DNA of 64,000 bases from Fomitopsis serialis. Lineage: Eukaryota; Basidiomycota; Agaricomycetes; Polyporales; Fomitopsidaceae. The translations under genes and the position numbers were made by a program. The stretch lies in contig NW_025954966.1 in NCBI RefSeq assembly GCF_022376445.1, forward strand, positions 434,001 through 498,000, read 5' to 3'. Below, one piece after another: positions 1-12,664 of this stretch. The notes under the pieces were generated by a model. The model was given only the letters and a program-made list of their open reading frames with translations, was not told where the DNA came from and made no database searches. Numbering within the stretch: position 1 is the first letter of the stretch; every line of letters starts with the position of its first letter.

Positions 1-1490
1 CGACATTGTATGATTCGTCTCGATTGATCTATTTGATGGACTCATGTATACCAGTCACCGCTTTAGGTCCCCTTTGCAGCATATCCCGCGCAGACGAGCA
101 CGCTCAGGCTCTTAGGATTCTCGTAGCGACGATGCCCGATACATTGACATCAGCTGTCAACTTTCCATATGTCAAGACTCATGTTGTGCACTACATGTCT
201 GGCCGAGCTCGCGGGAATTGCGTGCTCTAACATTACGGTCAAAGGAGACGATACTCGAGGCCTCGAGCCGCAGCGGGTGACCGGTGACCAGTGGCTCGAG
301 CTAGTACAGTCTAAGTCAACGTAAGCAAGCTGACGTCACTCAAGTTACCCAAAGACACTGGCATGACACAATGACGGAACGTACGGTCCCACTGTGTGCG
401 GCAAGCAGTGTGCTACGCGACGACGGAGAGGCCCTTCAAAGCACACAGTTTACTAGGAAGAGATGCGGCCATGGTGCGGCTGCGGCTGTGATAGGAACCT
501 AGTAGTACCCTCAGGCTTGATCCACTATATTCAATTACGTCCACCTTATTTCTGTTAATTGTACCCTGCCGCCCTTGATCTTGCCTGAATATCCGAGTCC
601 TTGCAAAATAGGAGGCAAGGTGAACAAAACTGTGTGTTCGAGTGCGCTACGACCAGGCAGTCCATGGCCTCGAACGATATGCCAGTGCCTGTCCAACAGG
701 AAGGGTCGCACGCCATGATGGCTCACGCAGGGACGAATGCATGCAACCATCGTTTGTCTTCGCCGATACGCCGTCGGTTACTATGGCTAACAGTTGATCT
801 GGGCTTTGCATGATGTGCCTCCTGTGGTTTGTATCACGGAGCGCCCTCCGCCCGTCGCAGGTTCGGGCGTGCGTAAGCCGGATAGCGTGCGTCTCTTCTG
901 GATCGTACGGAAGGTCAGGGTCCAACGCCATTTGCACTCATGGAGTTTGGTTCCGCGCTGCTTTTCACATTGTGACGTCTACTTATCCACCTCCTACGGC
1001 ATCTCGTCATTTTCGGTCCGTACTAGCCCGGAATGAGATAGCTAGTGACAAGCTAGCGTTAGCATTCGATCTTCAAATGCGAGCGGGTTGTGCTAGCCGC
1101 TTGCTGGTTGATATCGCTCATGCTTCTAAGAGCTTCAGTCAATGTTCAGCTAGTAGGCAGTTCACGTCTGCAGTGCCGGGCTAGCCACATCGCAGTACTA
1201 GTGTCGAATGACGGCTGGACCTACTAAGCATCAGTGGCTGCCCATTGACGGACGACGGACAACAGCCTTCATAGACCAACCGTCACCAACGAATACCACT
1301 GATCCTAGTAGTCAGTTTGATTCGACAGATTGCATGCTTCCTATGTACGTTTACACATGTTAAAGCTCAGGCCTCAAGACGCTGGTACTAATACAGTGAC
1401 GGCTGCCCGCAGCTCTTTCACGTTGCCTGATACGGGATGTCTATTGCACGAGACAGGAGAAGCAGACCCGGGGCGTTGGGAACCAAGCGT
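1..1490. other. No supported gene (left flank)
   Basis: Both strands were read and no frame gives a recognisable protein or a run of exons joined by plausible introns. The longest open frames are about 60-125 codons, overlap each other on both strands, and have no recognisable motif. This is probably intergenic DNA downstream of the GMC oxidoreductase, whose stop codon lies at 1491-1493 on the minus strand. Confidence 0.5.
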
Positions 1491-4235
1491 TTACGCGCTC
1501 TTGAGGATGTCCGCCACTAGATAAGAGGTATCAGAGGCCGGACACTGGTTTGTCAAGGTGGGACTTACCCTTCTCGCCAACGTAGTATGCTGCGGATTGC
1601 GTATGGGACGCGAAGTGGAGAGGGTAGATCGACAAGTCTGCGACGCGGACGTTCGTCGTGCCGTACACCTATCCGACGGTGAGCAAGCCGAATCAAGCGA
1701 ACGCGTCGTCGAACGACGGACCTTCAACTGCGGGTCGACGACGCCGTTCTTGTCACGCGGCAGCATACTGTTGCTGCCGATGGCGTGCCAGCACGTGTGC
1801 GCGTAGCGTTTGAGGTACTCTGTGGGAGGAGGACGAGTCATGTCGCTCAGTCAAAGTCACACAGAACAGACCCATTAGGACAGACCTTTGATCTCCTCGT
1901 CGGTGGAGTTCTCTTTGCCTGGGTCGACCTCGCGGACGACGAGCGACTTGAACGGCTCGGTCTCGGACATGCGCTTCGTGTATTTGACGCTCTCCTTCAG
2001 CATCTCGAGATCTGCGGGACAGTTGTTGTGAGCAGGCGTCGGAAAGGCGGCTATAATGCTCCGCACCGTATGGGTTCTCGAACAGAGCGGCATCAATCTC
2101 AGGCTGCTCGAGGGGGTCGCTCGACTTCGTGTGCTGTGGAGGTACGGGAATGAGTGACTTGACAGCTGTGGTGAGGTCATGATACGTACAATGCTTCCCC
2201 TATTCAATGAGGGTCAGTCGATTGTTCCTTGGACATGCAAGCGGGACTAACCTCGAGAATGGATTCTGAAGGACGGCGAGGACGGTGAGCTGCAAAAGCC
2301 CCATCAGCAGACTACTCTCGACATCCTAAAGCACAGCCGCCGTACATAGGGCTTGCCATCCTCAGGCGCGGCTGTACGTAACGAGAGTATACATCAGCAC
2401 AACATCTTCCGTGACATCATCTTACTCACTCCGTGGCTCAGGTAGCAGTTCATGTCGATGACCTCCAAATCCGGTGCATGGGCGTCCTGGAGGATGCGCA
2501 GCTGGATCTTGTACTGCTCGCGAGCCCCGGAGGGAGCTTGCCGCTCTTGATCTGCTCCTCGATCAGCTTGGTCGCGCCCGCGACGATTCGGGCGCGCCGT
2601 TCGGGTTCATTTCTGGATGGGGAGGAAGCAGTACGCGAGATGCCGTACGGTGCAGGTTGTCAACGCCTGCTTCCTAGGGTCTGGTTAGGTCGAATCGACG
2701 TGGAGGTACAGAGGACGCACTGGAGCTTCGCCTGCTCTGCCGCAATCTTGGCGTCGCGCAGACGTCAAACGTTTGTGTCCACCTTTAGGGTCGAGTCGTA
2801 GGAGATGCCTGAAGAGGAAGATCGCTCAGTGTTCTGTTCGTACGTACGTCGCCGTATGAGTCTCACCGCAGAGCGTGTGGTCTTGGACATTCTCGCCGAC
2901 GCCTGGCAGCTCCACCTTGACAGGGATGCCAGCCTTCTCGAGTACGTCCCGACGGCCGATGCCCGAGAGCTCAAGGATATGCGAGGACTTGATTGTGCTA
3001 CAAGGCAAGACGATTGAGCACAAACAACAACCTCCGAGATTGCAACACACCCCGCGGAGACAACGACCTCCTTGTTAACCTTGACGCTGTACGTCTTGCC
3101 GTCGTGGATGAACTCCACGCCAGTCGCAGTGACACCATCGCTAGATGCCTTGCCATCGAACAGAATCGCGCAACGTGGGCCTCAGTCAAGACCTGGATGA
3201 AGCGAGTTTAACGGGGTTCGACGTTCGGGCGCGCACAGGCGAGTCCGTACCGTGAAGTTGGGCTTGTCCTTGTTCGGAAGATAGTGCGCCGTCGCGGCGT
3301 ACGAGCGCGTCCACTCCGTCGTGCGGTCCAGACTTACTGACGCCTGCCAGCATCCAGTGATCTGCACGTGGGAGAAGAAGGAATGATGAGCCTGTCAACG
3401 GCGAGGCGCACTGACACCTACATTGCCGCCGTAGGGATCATCTAGAAGCGGCACGCCCATGTTCTGAAGCGTGTCCAGGAAGCCCTTCGTGAGCGAGACG
3501 GCGGTTGCGGGGACCGTCGTTTTGAGTGGGCCTCCTTTGCCGCGGTACTCGGCGTTGTGAGTGTGGACGAGCTCTTTGAGCTGGTCTGCGGTCGCCTCCG
3601 AGAAGCTGCGCGTACGACATCAGAGGTGTACGAAACTCATGGAGGGCAGCACGCACTCTTCGGTGCGCATCGTCAACTCCTGGTACGCTTTCCAGTTCCA
3701 TCCAGGGTTTCCAAGCTCCTCGATGGCGTCCATAGCTTCCCTGGGCGGCTTCGTCCACACGTAGAAGTTCATGGCGGAGCTACCACCTAGCATACGTTTC
3801 CGTCTCAGGCAAGTTTCTCGGAGGCTTCACGCGCCAGCCACTCACCGAGACCCTTCCCGCGATTCCATGTCATGACCTTGTCAAGGGAATGCTTTTGCGG
3901 CTTTGTCGTGAAGATCCAGTCATACTGTGAAGACGCGTTAGCTGAGCGCGCATTTTCAGCCGACATGCACGAACTTTGGGATCTCCAAAGGTGCCGCCGA
4001 ACTGGCCTCCGAGCAGAATTCTCGGGTCGTCGAGGTTCGGTAGGCCAGCCTCCAAGACAAGAACAGAGCGGTCTGGGAAGCCTTCGACGAGTCGAGAGGC
4101 TGCGGTCAACCCTGCCGTCTTCGACCAATAGAGTCAGTGGGGTGTTTCAAAGTGCCTCAGTACGTCACTCACCCCACCACCAATAACGACGTAGTCGTAT
4201 GCCTTGCCAGCGACGCTGCTAACCTCGGAGACCAT
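1491..4235 (-). CDS. GMC (glucose-methanol-choline) family FAD oxidoreductase
   Basis: Flavin-dependent oxidase or dehydrogenase of the GMC family, which oxidises alcohols or sugars (aryl-alcohol oxidase-like members act on aromatic and polyene alcohols). The ATG at 4235 is followed by MVSEVSSVAGKAYDYVVIGGG; after an intron the frame resumes TAGLTAASRLVEG, giving the FAD dinucleotide loop GGGTAG and then VLVLEAG. Later exons carry GGSSAMNFYVW, the GMC signature LELSGIGRRDVLEKAGIPV, LPGVGENVQDH, and near the end WHAIGSNSMLPRD. After a 52-base intron comes VYGTTNVRVADLSIYPL and FASHTQSAAY. The two histidines expected at the active site (WHAIG and SHTQ) are therefore present. The last intron joins GEK to VADILKSA and the stop. 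About a dozen short introns are needed. No signal peptide is visible, so an intracellular enzyme is likely. No in-frame lesion was found. A TATA-like CTTATAGA lies about 75 bases upstream. The substrate cannot be told. Confidence 0.88.
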
Positions 4236-6376
4236 TTCGATGGGTAAGTTCAGAGTACGATGGCCCACGAGAAGGAGCTTGGATCGATGGCACGAGAATG
4301 CAGCCGTCTATAAGTATGGACAACATCATTCTTATCACGTCGTCTGTCGTACAATCGGAATCGTTTACAAGTCCAGGTGAATGTGCCTTCCCCCGGCAAA
4401 ATTTGTGTTAGCCTGAGAAGATGGCTATATTCAGGTCCTGCTGTAGGTCCAGAAGATCTTCAGCGGTATCCGATTTGTCTAGCGAGAAGCCACGGCCGCA
4501 TCTGTACTTCTATAGGAAGGTGAGCACATGTCGGCGCGTATCAACCATCCATTGAATAATACGGGGGTTTCTTCTGCTTCTGGGTAAAGTGCCGCCGATA
4601 GATGGGATGCGCTTACTGTAACAGCTGTTTGCGAAACGATAGGCTCTCGCCCGGAGAACTCTACACAGACGTTCTTGACTTCAGGTGACCCTCTGCCTTG
4701 CCTCTGCCGTCCTATATGAGCCACACGGGATGACTGGGGACGGCTGGCCCTTGACACTGCTGAATTTGATGGAACACACCGTGCCGGAATACTTCGATTC
4801 TCAGGCTGTGTGACTCTGGGTGCGGAGGCCTATCGATTTGGGAACAGCTGTAACGATGAAGACTTTGAAATTTTCACGTACCCCTGATTCCGATTGATGC
4901 CATTTACATCGTATAGCGGTCGTAATTCGATGGGCCCCGTTGAGTCTCAGGCTCGGAATCTAGGGCCTGAGTAGGTAGAGCCTGTAGTATTGGCGATCCC
5001 AGAATGGGATGTCCCGGTCAGTGAGCGTGACCTGCATTGTTCGGCATGGACCAGGACAAAAGCGTCGCTTCGACGAGAGGTTCGTACCATTCGCCGAGGA
5101 CGTGATCAGATGGGGGCAGGTATCCTCAGGCTGCGGCTGCCTGCGTGTCAGATACGTATACGGCCTGACCACGGGCTGCCGTGGCACGCTCGCGCATAGC
5201 GACTGCGCAGCGATCGCGACCTCGCTATGCCTCCGCAAGAAGGCAGCAAGCGCCCATTACCCCGCATCAAGGGGTGCCCCACCCGGCTCTTTCCGCTCTC
5301 GCCTAAAGCCATCACCCGTGTTGCTTCCGCTGAATCTGGGGATCCTCCGCACGTGCGGTGACCTCCTAGAAACCCTCCGCATACCATGACTGGAACACGA
5401 GGAGCCGACCCAGGCCCGCTGTGACCGGACTCGGACTCCGTCCATCAGACTGCACAGTGCAAAGGCCCATGCGTACGTGACGGCAGCCTACTGGCAGCCT
5501 GACTGCCGGCCGCCCCAAATGCCGCGATAATTGCAATATCAATTTGACGCTGTTGTTCTCGAGAGGTACTAGTACGTGCCGCATCTGTAGCACAGCATCG
5601 GGTCACCGTCCCATTGACCTTTTTTCCTGCCTCCTCGCGGGAGGCCTATGCAGGAATACCACAACCGGCCCTCGACGTGCTGGCCGGTGGCCAGTCTTCG
5701 AGCCCACAGCAGCGCCAGTCATGTTATGGAGAGGGGCGTGCACGGCCTTTCCTCATGGTCGTGGCCAAAATGCACTGATCGCATGTCAATTAGGTTCGCC
5801 TGAAACCATAAGGTGGAAGTGGTGTCCAGGACACCGATCAGACTTACGAGAAATGACTTCCGTGACCGTACGGCATACGCCGGAGCCCAGCCGACAGGCG
5901 ACTCGGAGTTTTCGGCTGCGTTCCATCCACATTCCCCATTCTTCAAGCTCCCTGAAGGGACCAAGCGAATCTCTCATCGCCGTGTTTGACGGAAAACGGG
6001 CCACTGCGGGGATCGACGATTGGTCGCGAGACCCCTTCCTTTGCCAGTGAGTTGAGAAGACACGATGTGACTTAGCGCATCATCCGACGCGGCCGCGATC
6101 AGAATTGGATCCCAGCCCTGAGCGCTGAGCGTTCAGGTATGGCTAGCAACGCCGCAATAAGCAGCCGAATTAACTACCTACCAATCGTAAGTAGCTCCCT
6201 CGTCGCGCTGGCTTCGCGCAGAAGCCGTCATCTGGTAAGGCTGTGAACGAATCGACGCACGAACTCAATCCTATTGAAGACGGGCATCTCCTTTTACGTC
6301 TGAGACAGCTCTCTTAAAGCATCCCGGCTGATGGGATATACCCTCGGTCTATTCGCTCCTTTTTCCACCATCCGGC
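4236..6376. other. Intergenic, no supported gene
   Basis: This lies between the divergent GMC oxidoreductase and the first DUF6534 gene, so it holds both promoters. An open frame of 168 codons at 5544-6050 (plus) is the longest one here, but its composition is biased (many S, R, C, P), it has no motif, and the minus strand is open over much of the same stretch. I do not call it a gene. Confidence 0.5.
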
Positions 6377-8334
6377 ATGGCGACTGCAGAAGAGAAACTC
6401 GCAGAGTCTACGTAAGTCATTCGTTCATCTGTCGTATACTCGATAATCTGACTTGCGTCTCCGCGATGTAGGGAGGGCCCCGCCCTCATAGGGGTTTTCT
6501 TGAATCTTACGTGCGGGATTTTACTATGCATGTAGAGCATCGTTGACGCTCTCTCAGTCTGTACGGAGTAATGATCTCGCAGTCGGTCTTTTACTTCACG
6601 AACTACCAGAAGTAGGCGCTTTCGAGCTGATGTAGTCAGATACACTGATCACTGATGCGGGCACCGATAGAGACCCGAAGTGGATCAAGGCCTACGTGGG
6701 TGGTATACGCACCAGTTATCTTCCATTGTGCTGAATGAACCTGGACAGGTCGCTTTTCTCGTCACAGCGGACACCCTCAACGCGGTCTTCATTTGCGCGT
6801 GGATCTACCGAGTTTTGATCAACAACTTCGGTATGGCTTCGCATAGTTCCGGTGTCGAAAGTGCTGACCTTAGTGTTCCGAAATGTAGGCAATGACGCGG
6901 TTCTTGGTATAGGCGACTGGTGTAAGTGCTGGGTCATAATGTACCAGCCCTGAAGTTGATTCTAATGCCTTCGCTCTTATCTCTAGTGTTTGAGACAGGT
7001 AAGATGAACCCTGTCAACGGAATGGGCGATAATGACGAGCCGAATGACCAACATAGAGCAAGCCTTCACCGTACGTCGACCAGACCTCGTGATTACCATT
7101 AAGGCTGACGCTGAAGGTTCCGCAGGGCATCGTATCCTTTCAAGTCCAGATGTTCTACGCCTGGCGTATCTGGAAACTGATCGGGAACCGATGGCTTGTT
7201 GCCATCGTCGCCGTCACGGCGACTGTCGGCGGCCGTAAGTCTTCTTTTTCGGACTCGAACGTTGCCTTCCGCTCCAAGCCGCGCATTGACAATCATGGCT
7301 TCGTTCGCAGTTTCCGGTATCGGCACCGCAATAGCTATTGGTATGCGTCCGGAGTTCCTTGGGTTTATTCATCTCAAGGAATGTCTACAGTCACTCCCGC
7401 CTGGCCTCCTTATACTGACGCTCTGTGTAGTCGATCATCATCTGTTGGCTTCTGGGGGAAGGCATCAGCGACATCATCATTACTGTCTGTCTCACCTGGT
7501 ACCTGGCAAGTACACATCATCACTGTGTGACGAAGTATATGGCTCACGCTTGGAACCTTCAGCATAAGCATCTTGGCGGGTACTCCAAGACAGACGGTAT
7601 TGTCACGAAAGTTATGCACCGTAAGAAATTTTGTTCGCCATCGGTAGTTCTTGTCATGATCGTATCTGTAGTCATCGTGTCCAACGGCTTGCTGACGGCT
7701 ACCTTCGCCATTGGTGATTTGATCTGCTACTTCGCTACTGTACGTCATCGTCCTTACTACTTCGGTGCACCGCGTCTGACTCCTCTTTGATTAGGACGAG
7801 GCCTACCACCTGAGTCAGTATTGATGTCGTTCTATCCTCTGATATGCTGACGCCTCTGCAGTCTTCAATTTCCCACTATGCAAGTTGTAAGTTTGTCGCA
7901 TCTGTTATATGGAACGGGCGACATAATCGTTGCTAACATCATGTCGCCAGGTACGGCAACTCCGTGATGTCGACTCTGAACGCGAGGGCCATCTTCATGA
8001 CCATCTCAGATGGCCCGGCCACGGCGTACCAGAGTGATCCTCCGATCAGGTTCAACCAGGGCGGAAGAGTCAGTTACCTTTCCAGCTCGTGACGTACGCC
8101 CATGCTTACTAACGTGCTCCCAGCCGGACATCACTGGAATTCTTGCGACTTCCGTGGACAAGACGCGTGGCAACCAGACGCAGGTAAGGCGCTCGCGCGG
8201 CGATGTCCTGTACGCCACGAGGATCCGACTGACAAACCCGACAGATCAGGGTCAATGTGGAGACGCACGAGATGTCCGATATGCAAGGACAAGAGCATAC
8301 GTCAGACGACATCAAGGCGGGTATGGTCGTGTAG
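6377..8334 (+). CDS. DUF6534-family polytopic membrane protein, copy 1
   Basis: Member of the large mushroom-specific family of roughly seven-helix membrane proteins with a conserved C-terminal DUF6534 region; the function of the family is unknown. Start MATAEEKLAEST at 6377, then GPALIGVFLNLTCGILLCM (first helix). Short exons follow with SVFYFTNYQK, then VAFLVTADTLNAVFICAWIY, then GIVSFQVQMFYAWRIWKLI and a helix VAIVAVTATVGG, then IGTAIAIGMRPEFLGF. The DUF6534 part begins at SIIICWLLGEGISDIIITVC and continues HLGGYSKTDGIVTKVMHLIV, SNGLLTATFAIGDLICYFA, VFNFPLCKLYGNSVMSTLNA. It ends in a hydrophilic tail closing EHTSDDIKAGMVV and the stop at 8332-8334. All expected blocks are present in order, so the gene looks intact. 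At least ten introns are needed, one with a GC donor (7506-7568). The position of the small exon around 7055-7070 is uncertain. Confidence 0.85.
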
Positions 8335-10661
8335 TGATTCACCCGTGCGCGAATAGATCCACTCGTTTGTTTGATTCCGCACGCTGCACATTCATGTGGA
8401 CGCCCCCGTACCATGACCCAGTGTCTGACCTTGGTCTGACCACGCAGGAGACGAAGGTTCATGAATATGCTGCTGTTGGCTAGTAGACGTTTGATTGGTA
8501 GGGAGTTAACGTTGGTACATATAGACGACTGGGATACGACGTAATTGATGAAGGTCGATATGCATTGTTTGAGTAATATTGGAAGTCCTAAGGTCGGCGA
8601 CAATGGATTGAATCAGGCTTTTGAGCATCCGATGGCATATGTATTCAACCATAAAAGTGGCTGCTTCACGGTGTCCGATACAATTCATATCTATCGGACT
8701 CAGCCGTCCGACGGCTTGCTCTTGACTTCCTCTGCGACTCGAACCGCGACTTGCGTGTTCTTGGGAATTTTTATGTGTAATCCCTCGCTGGGTCGCTAAT
8801 TTGACAGCCCTAGGACACCTCAGTCACATTCCTCATGGTACCTGACTGAGTTGCCACCGGTGTACCGAAAGCGCGTCCGTAACGCGTCCGTCACAGAGCC
8901 ACGTGACCGTGTCGCCAGCAGCCCCGCCTCAAGGCTTCGGCCTCAACGTTGCAACTTGAAGTTGAACACGCAGGCTGCGCGGTCTCCTAAGCTTTATACT
9001 CAGAATGTCCTATGGATTAGCCTCAACGCACTCTGTCCGCAGGGGAGTCTTATAGAAGGAACGAATCACCTAGTACTTACGCTGCCGCATGGGAGAATGA
9101 GGTGCTTGGAGTAGCAAGTTGCCAGGTTAGGTGAATTTACCAGTGACATGAGTGGGATCCCGTGTCGTGCGCCCGTTTTCTCAGCTTTCCGCAGGAAAAT
9201 ATGGGCTCAAAGCGTCGTTTAATCGTAAGTGCCAGAAGGCGGTGCTCTGCCGGCCAAGCGGGGAGGCGGGCGACATAATGAGTTGAGCATGTGGCACACT
9301 GTGAGGTAAGCCGTACATGCTTTGCATTTCTCAGTCCCTCAATCTGCTGCTCTGAGGATGCGTCGCCGTACAGCCTATCTCGGTTTATGCGCTTGACAAG
9401 ACCGTCTGCTATGAACATGATCCCTTCGGCGCGAAAGAGCATGCGCTGCTTTTCCATCCACAAGCCAATTGTCTCTACCGCCCTTGAACTAGGTGAGCCT
9501 GAAGAACTGCTACCCACCGGAACTACAAGGGCAATCGGACCATATTGACAGCACACGCACGTACCTGTCCAGCTATGTAGTCTTGTTTCGCAGCGCTGTC
9601 CGATCTTTCTGGGCCCCTACGACGTTTCCTGGTGACGACATCGACATATTGTGAGCTCTTCAGGCGACGCACCTCACGTTCGGCACCAATCATTTACATA
9701 CTTTGTCACGGAGGCCGCTTTATAAGCTGTCAAATGCGAGACTGTCTGTTCCAACGGTACAGCTGATCTGGTCTCTGTTCGAATAGGGGACCTCCCGGCC
9801 GCGGCCAAATCTACTGCGCTACGCTGCTTGGGGTGGAATCGCGGTCTACCATCGGTATTCACCGTCAGGTCTGAGACACAACTGGTACACCGACTAAAAT
9901 ACAGCGCAATGGAGGAGATTAGCGCATCTCTTCACAATCGCGTTCGCGTCCCTGCGTATACCTGATGAGCTTCCTGCCATAGCAGACTCACAAGAGCTTG
10001 GAAATGCATTTAGGCATGACTCTTGCCGCAGTACTACGAGGCATCAGTCGTGTGCTTATTCTTCAGACAGCTGCGTCGTCATTCTGTGTCGGGACTTGAT
10101 GTGTGCTTCCGACATGGGTATCGTACGTTCGACTGAGCGCAAGCCGGCGGCTATGCCGTACGTACCTTACCGACACTTGAGCAACATGTACAAGTTGAAG
10201 TGGCGGAACGTCGACAACATGGCACAGGGCTTCAGTACCTTCAGTACAAGGGTATATATAGCGAGGCTCGGAGGGCAGTTGCACCAACTATCCTTACTGG
10301 AGCGGATGCACATGGTCGCATAACTCAGTTTGTTGTTGAAGATGTCGGTAAACGAGAGCCTATCGGGTGTACTCCCATCGTATAATGACAGCACCCGCTC
10401 GGGATTTCCATTCGGCGAAAAACTCATTATCACGATTGAACAGCTCTACGACTCGCATACTAACCCAATATATTCTCTGCATCGAATGGACCAAGACACC
10501 ATCAGAACATAGGACCGCGTGGGGTCTACCACACGGAGTCCACGTCTACGCCTGACTGCTGTTGGTTCGACTTTCCTCCAGCAAGGCTTTGCCATCGTCA
10601 CCAATGATTTCTGTAGTTGTGGTTAACTTTATCACAGCCGGTGTCGGTACGCTCTTCTGGC
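8335..10661. other. Gene-poor stretch
   Basis: No family could be recognised. The best single open frame is 9137-9556 on the minus strand (139 codons), with no transmembrane run and no motif; it is probably chance, since plus-strand frames are also open there. Around 10160-10430 both strands have open frames of 60-90 codons with no recognisable content. The region holds the downstream ends of two convergent DUF6534 genes. Confidence 0.45.
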
Positions 10662-12664
10662 CTAGATGATGCGTCCTGTTGGATTCACCGTTGTATCAAA
10701 GTTCTTTGATCTCTGATAGCAACGAGCTGACCTCTGCCATGCATTCTTCGTGTCCTGCCCAGTCTGCCGAGATAGACTTTCGAGGTTGATGTCTTGCGCA
10801 GAGACGGCGCTGGCGTTACCTCGGGATGAGCCCTGCGTACGCAAGTAGTGGCGGGCATTGAGGCTGCATGAGTTCAGTAAATGCATTTACAATTAAGAAC
10901 AGTGACACCAACATTGCTAGGAGCGAGTTGACATAGGCTGTGAGCGAGACACAGATGATCAGAGATAGGTGGCTGCATATGTGCGGCCTCGTGCGACGCA
11001 CCCTTACAACCGACGAAGTGGAAAATGGCCCAGACGAATGATGTCTCAGGGAGGAGCACATACTGAGAACAGTTGCGTCACTACTGCGGTGCATTTTGCA
11101 GTGAGGACAGTTCTCACCGTAAAGAACTGGCCAATCTGGAGCGCACTACATCAAGCTAGTCAGGACAACGCATGTCGATAGACAACTAGATTCGGCTCAC
11201 GTCGTCAGAGCACCGCGATTGATGGCGTACGTAGTCAGCTTGCGTATCAGAGTTTCCGTGCTACATTCCCTTCAGTGCGTCGTCTGACCATAGGGCACAG
11301 TGTACGTACTGCTTGAATCCGGTTCGCTCTCCGCGAAGGATGAACGTCAGCGACGTCGTGATGTAGATATCCGCGACAGAGGCAGCTACGGTCTGAAGCG
11401 ACGCAGGGATCTATAACCAGGAGACTGACGATGAGAGAACGTATAGACTAAGATATCCAATGCCCCTTTTACCTTGGTCTTATCAAAGATGCCTGGGACT
11501 TCCCGATCAATGTTCTATACGACCTACGTCAGTCGACAACACACGTTAATGAATGGACCTCCGCACCCTAAATAAACGCTAGCTAATCAATTGAGTGTTA
11601 GCAGATGAATCAGCATCCGGAACTTGGGGATCAAATCGCACCAAGGCTACATGCTATCCGAGCGGTAAGGTCAACAACGTCAACGAAGTGAGTACCTACG
11701 GACTCACCACATGAAATGAGAGCTAGAATCAACTAGCCAAGGCATTCAGTCGTCTTGAGAAGTGCATATCGATACATAGTACGTACAGCAATGATGGTGA
11801 GCGGTACCCGGTACCAACGTTCGTGGAGGACTACAACCAGCGTGATTGTTATTATGTGATGTAGTCGCAGGTACAATACACTCACATTGCCAGACGTTGC
11901 GCATGTAGTAGCTGGGTTAATCTGTTCAGTGAGACTGCTGTGACACTCAAGACGAAAGAAGAACCATTGTACGAAAAGGACAGTGGCAGCCTTCACAAAG
12001 CATGAGCGCTCCGTTTTGCGGTAGAAAGTAAGATACTCTCACAGAAACAGCATATTCTACCTTCAAAATGTGCATGTGTCAGTGATATTAACGGACAGGA
12101 GTTGAACGACACATACAAGAAACGAGCTATTGGTGATAGAGAGTCAGAACGATCCTCTTGTCATATAGACCACACGACATACTTTGTCAGGACAGTTAGG
12201 CCCAGAGGGTTGCCGTGATTGATTACGATGTATCCCCAGAGTATCTGTGATCATTGAGAAATTGTGCCTTGGTACGGTAGAGGAGAGAACGCACATCCAA
12301 GTCGGCCACAGTCGCCGCCGTATCCAGGACACTACACAGTACGTTCAGCGCTGATGCTAGCGTCAAAGCTCATGGAGTACGAACAACAGGAGAGCGACCT
12401 GGCCAAAAGATTATTTATACGTTACGAAACGACAGCCTGAGATAGCGCACGTACCACACTCTTCATCCACCATCTATCCATCGAATATTCCCAGAGGTAG
12501 AATAGTACTTGCGCACATGTTACGCCGTAGAAGCTGTGGTCAACAGATTCAGTCAGAACACGACACCATCCTAACGAGAACAGACGACTTAACATTACCG
12601 AGAAAAGTATGCCGATGAAAAAGCATCCTACGCTGGGGTCCAGGTGGAGATCAAGGCCTGCCAT
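10662..12664 (-). CDS. DUF6534-family polytopic membrane protein, copy 2
   Basis: Second member of the DUF6534 membrane family, convergent with copy 1. The ATG at 12664 opens MAGLDLHLDPSVGCFFIGIL, then after an intron YGVTCAQVLFYLWEYSMDRW, the classic first loop of this family. Further exons give VLDTAATVADLD, VLFVQWFFFRL and HERWYRVPLTIIAV. The DUF6534 core follows: IPASLQTVAASVADIYITTS then LTFILRGERTGFKQ (11290-11420), FFTVRTVLTA, PPETSFVWAIFHFVG and AYVNSLLAML, then LNARHYLRTQGSSRG and a polar tail to the stop near 10662. Exons in the middle (11430-11720) are hard to place, and I could not show a continuous frame there, so partial decay is possible. The predicted topology is N-terminus outside with about seven helices and a cytosolic tail, as known for the family. 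Confidence 0.72.

Noticed and set aside
5544..6050. 168-codon plus-strand frame
   Set aside because: No motif, biased composition, the opposite strand is also open over part of it, and no splice partners.
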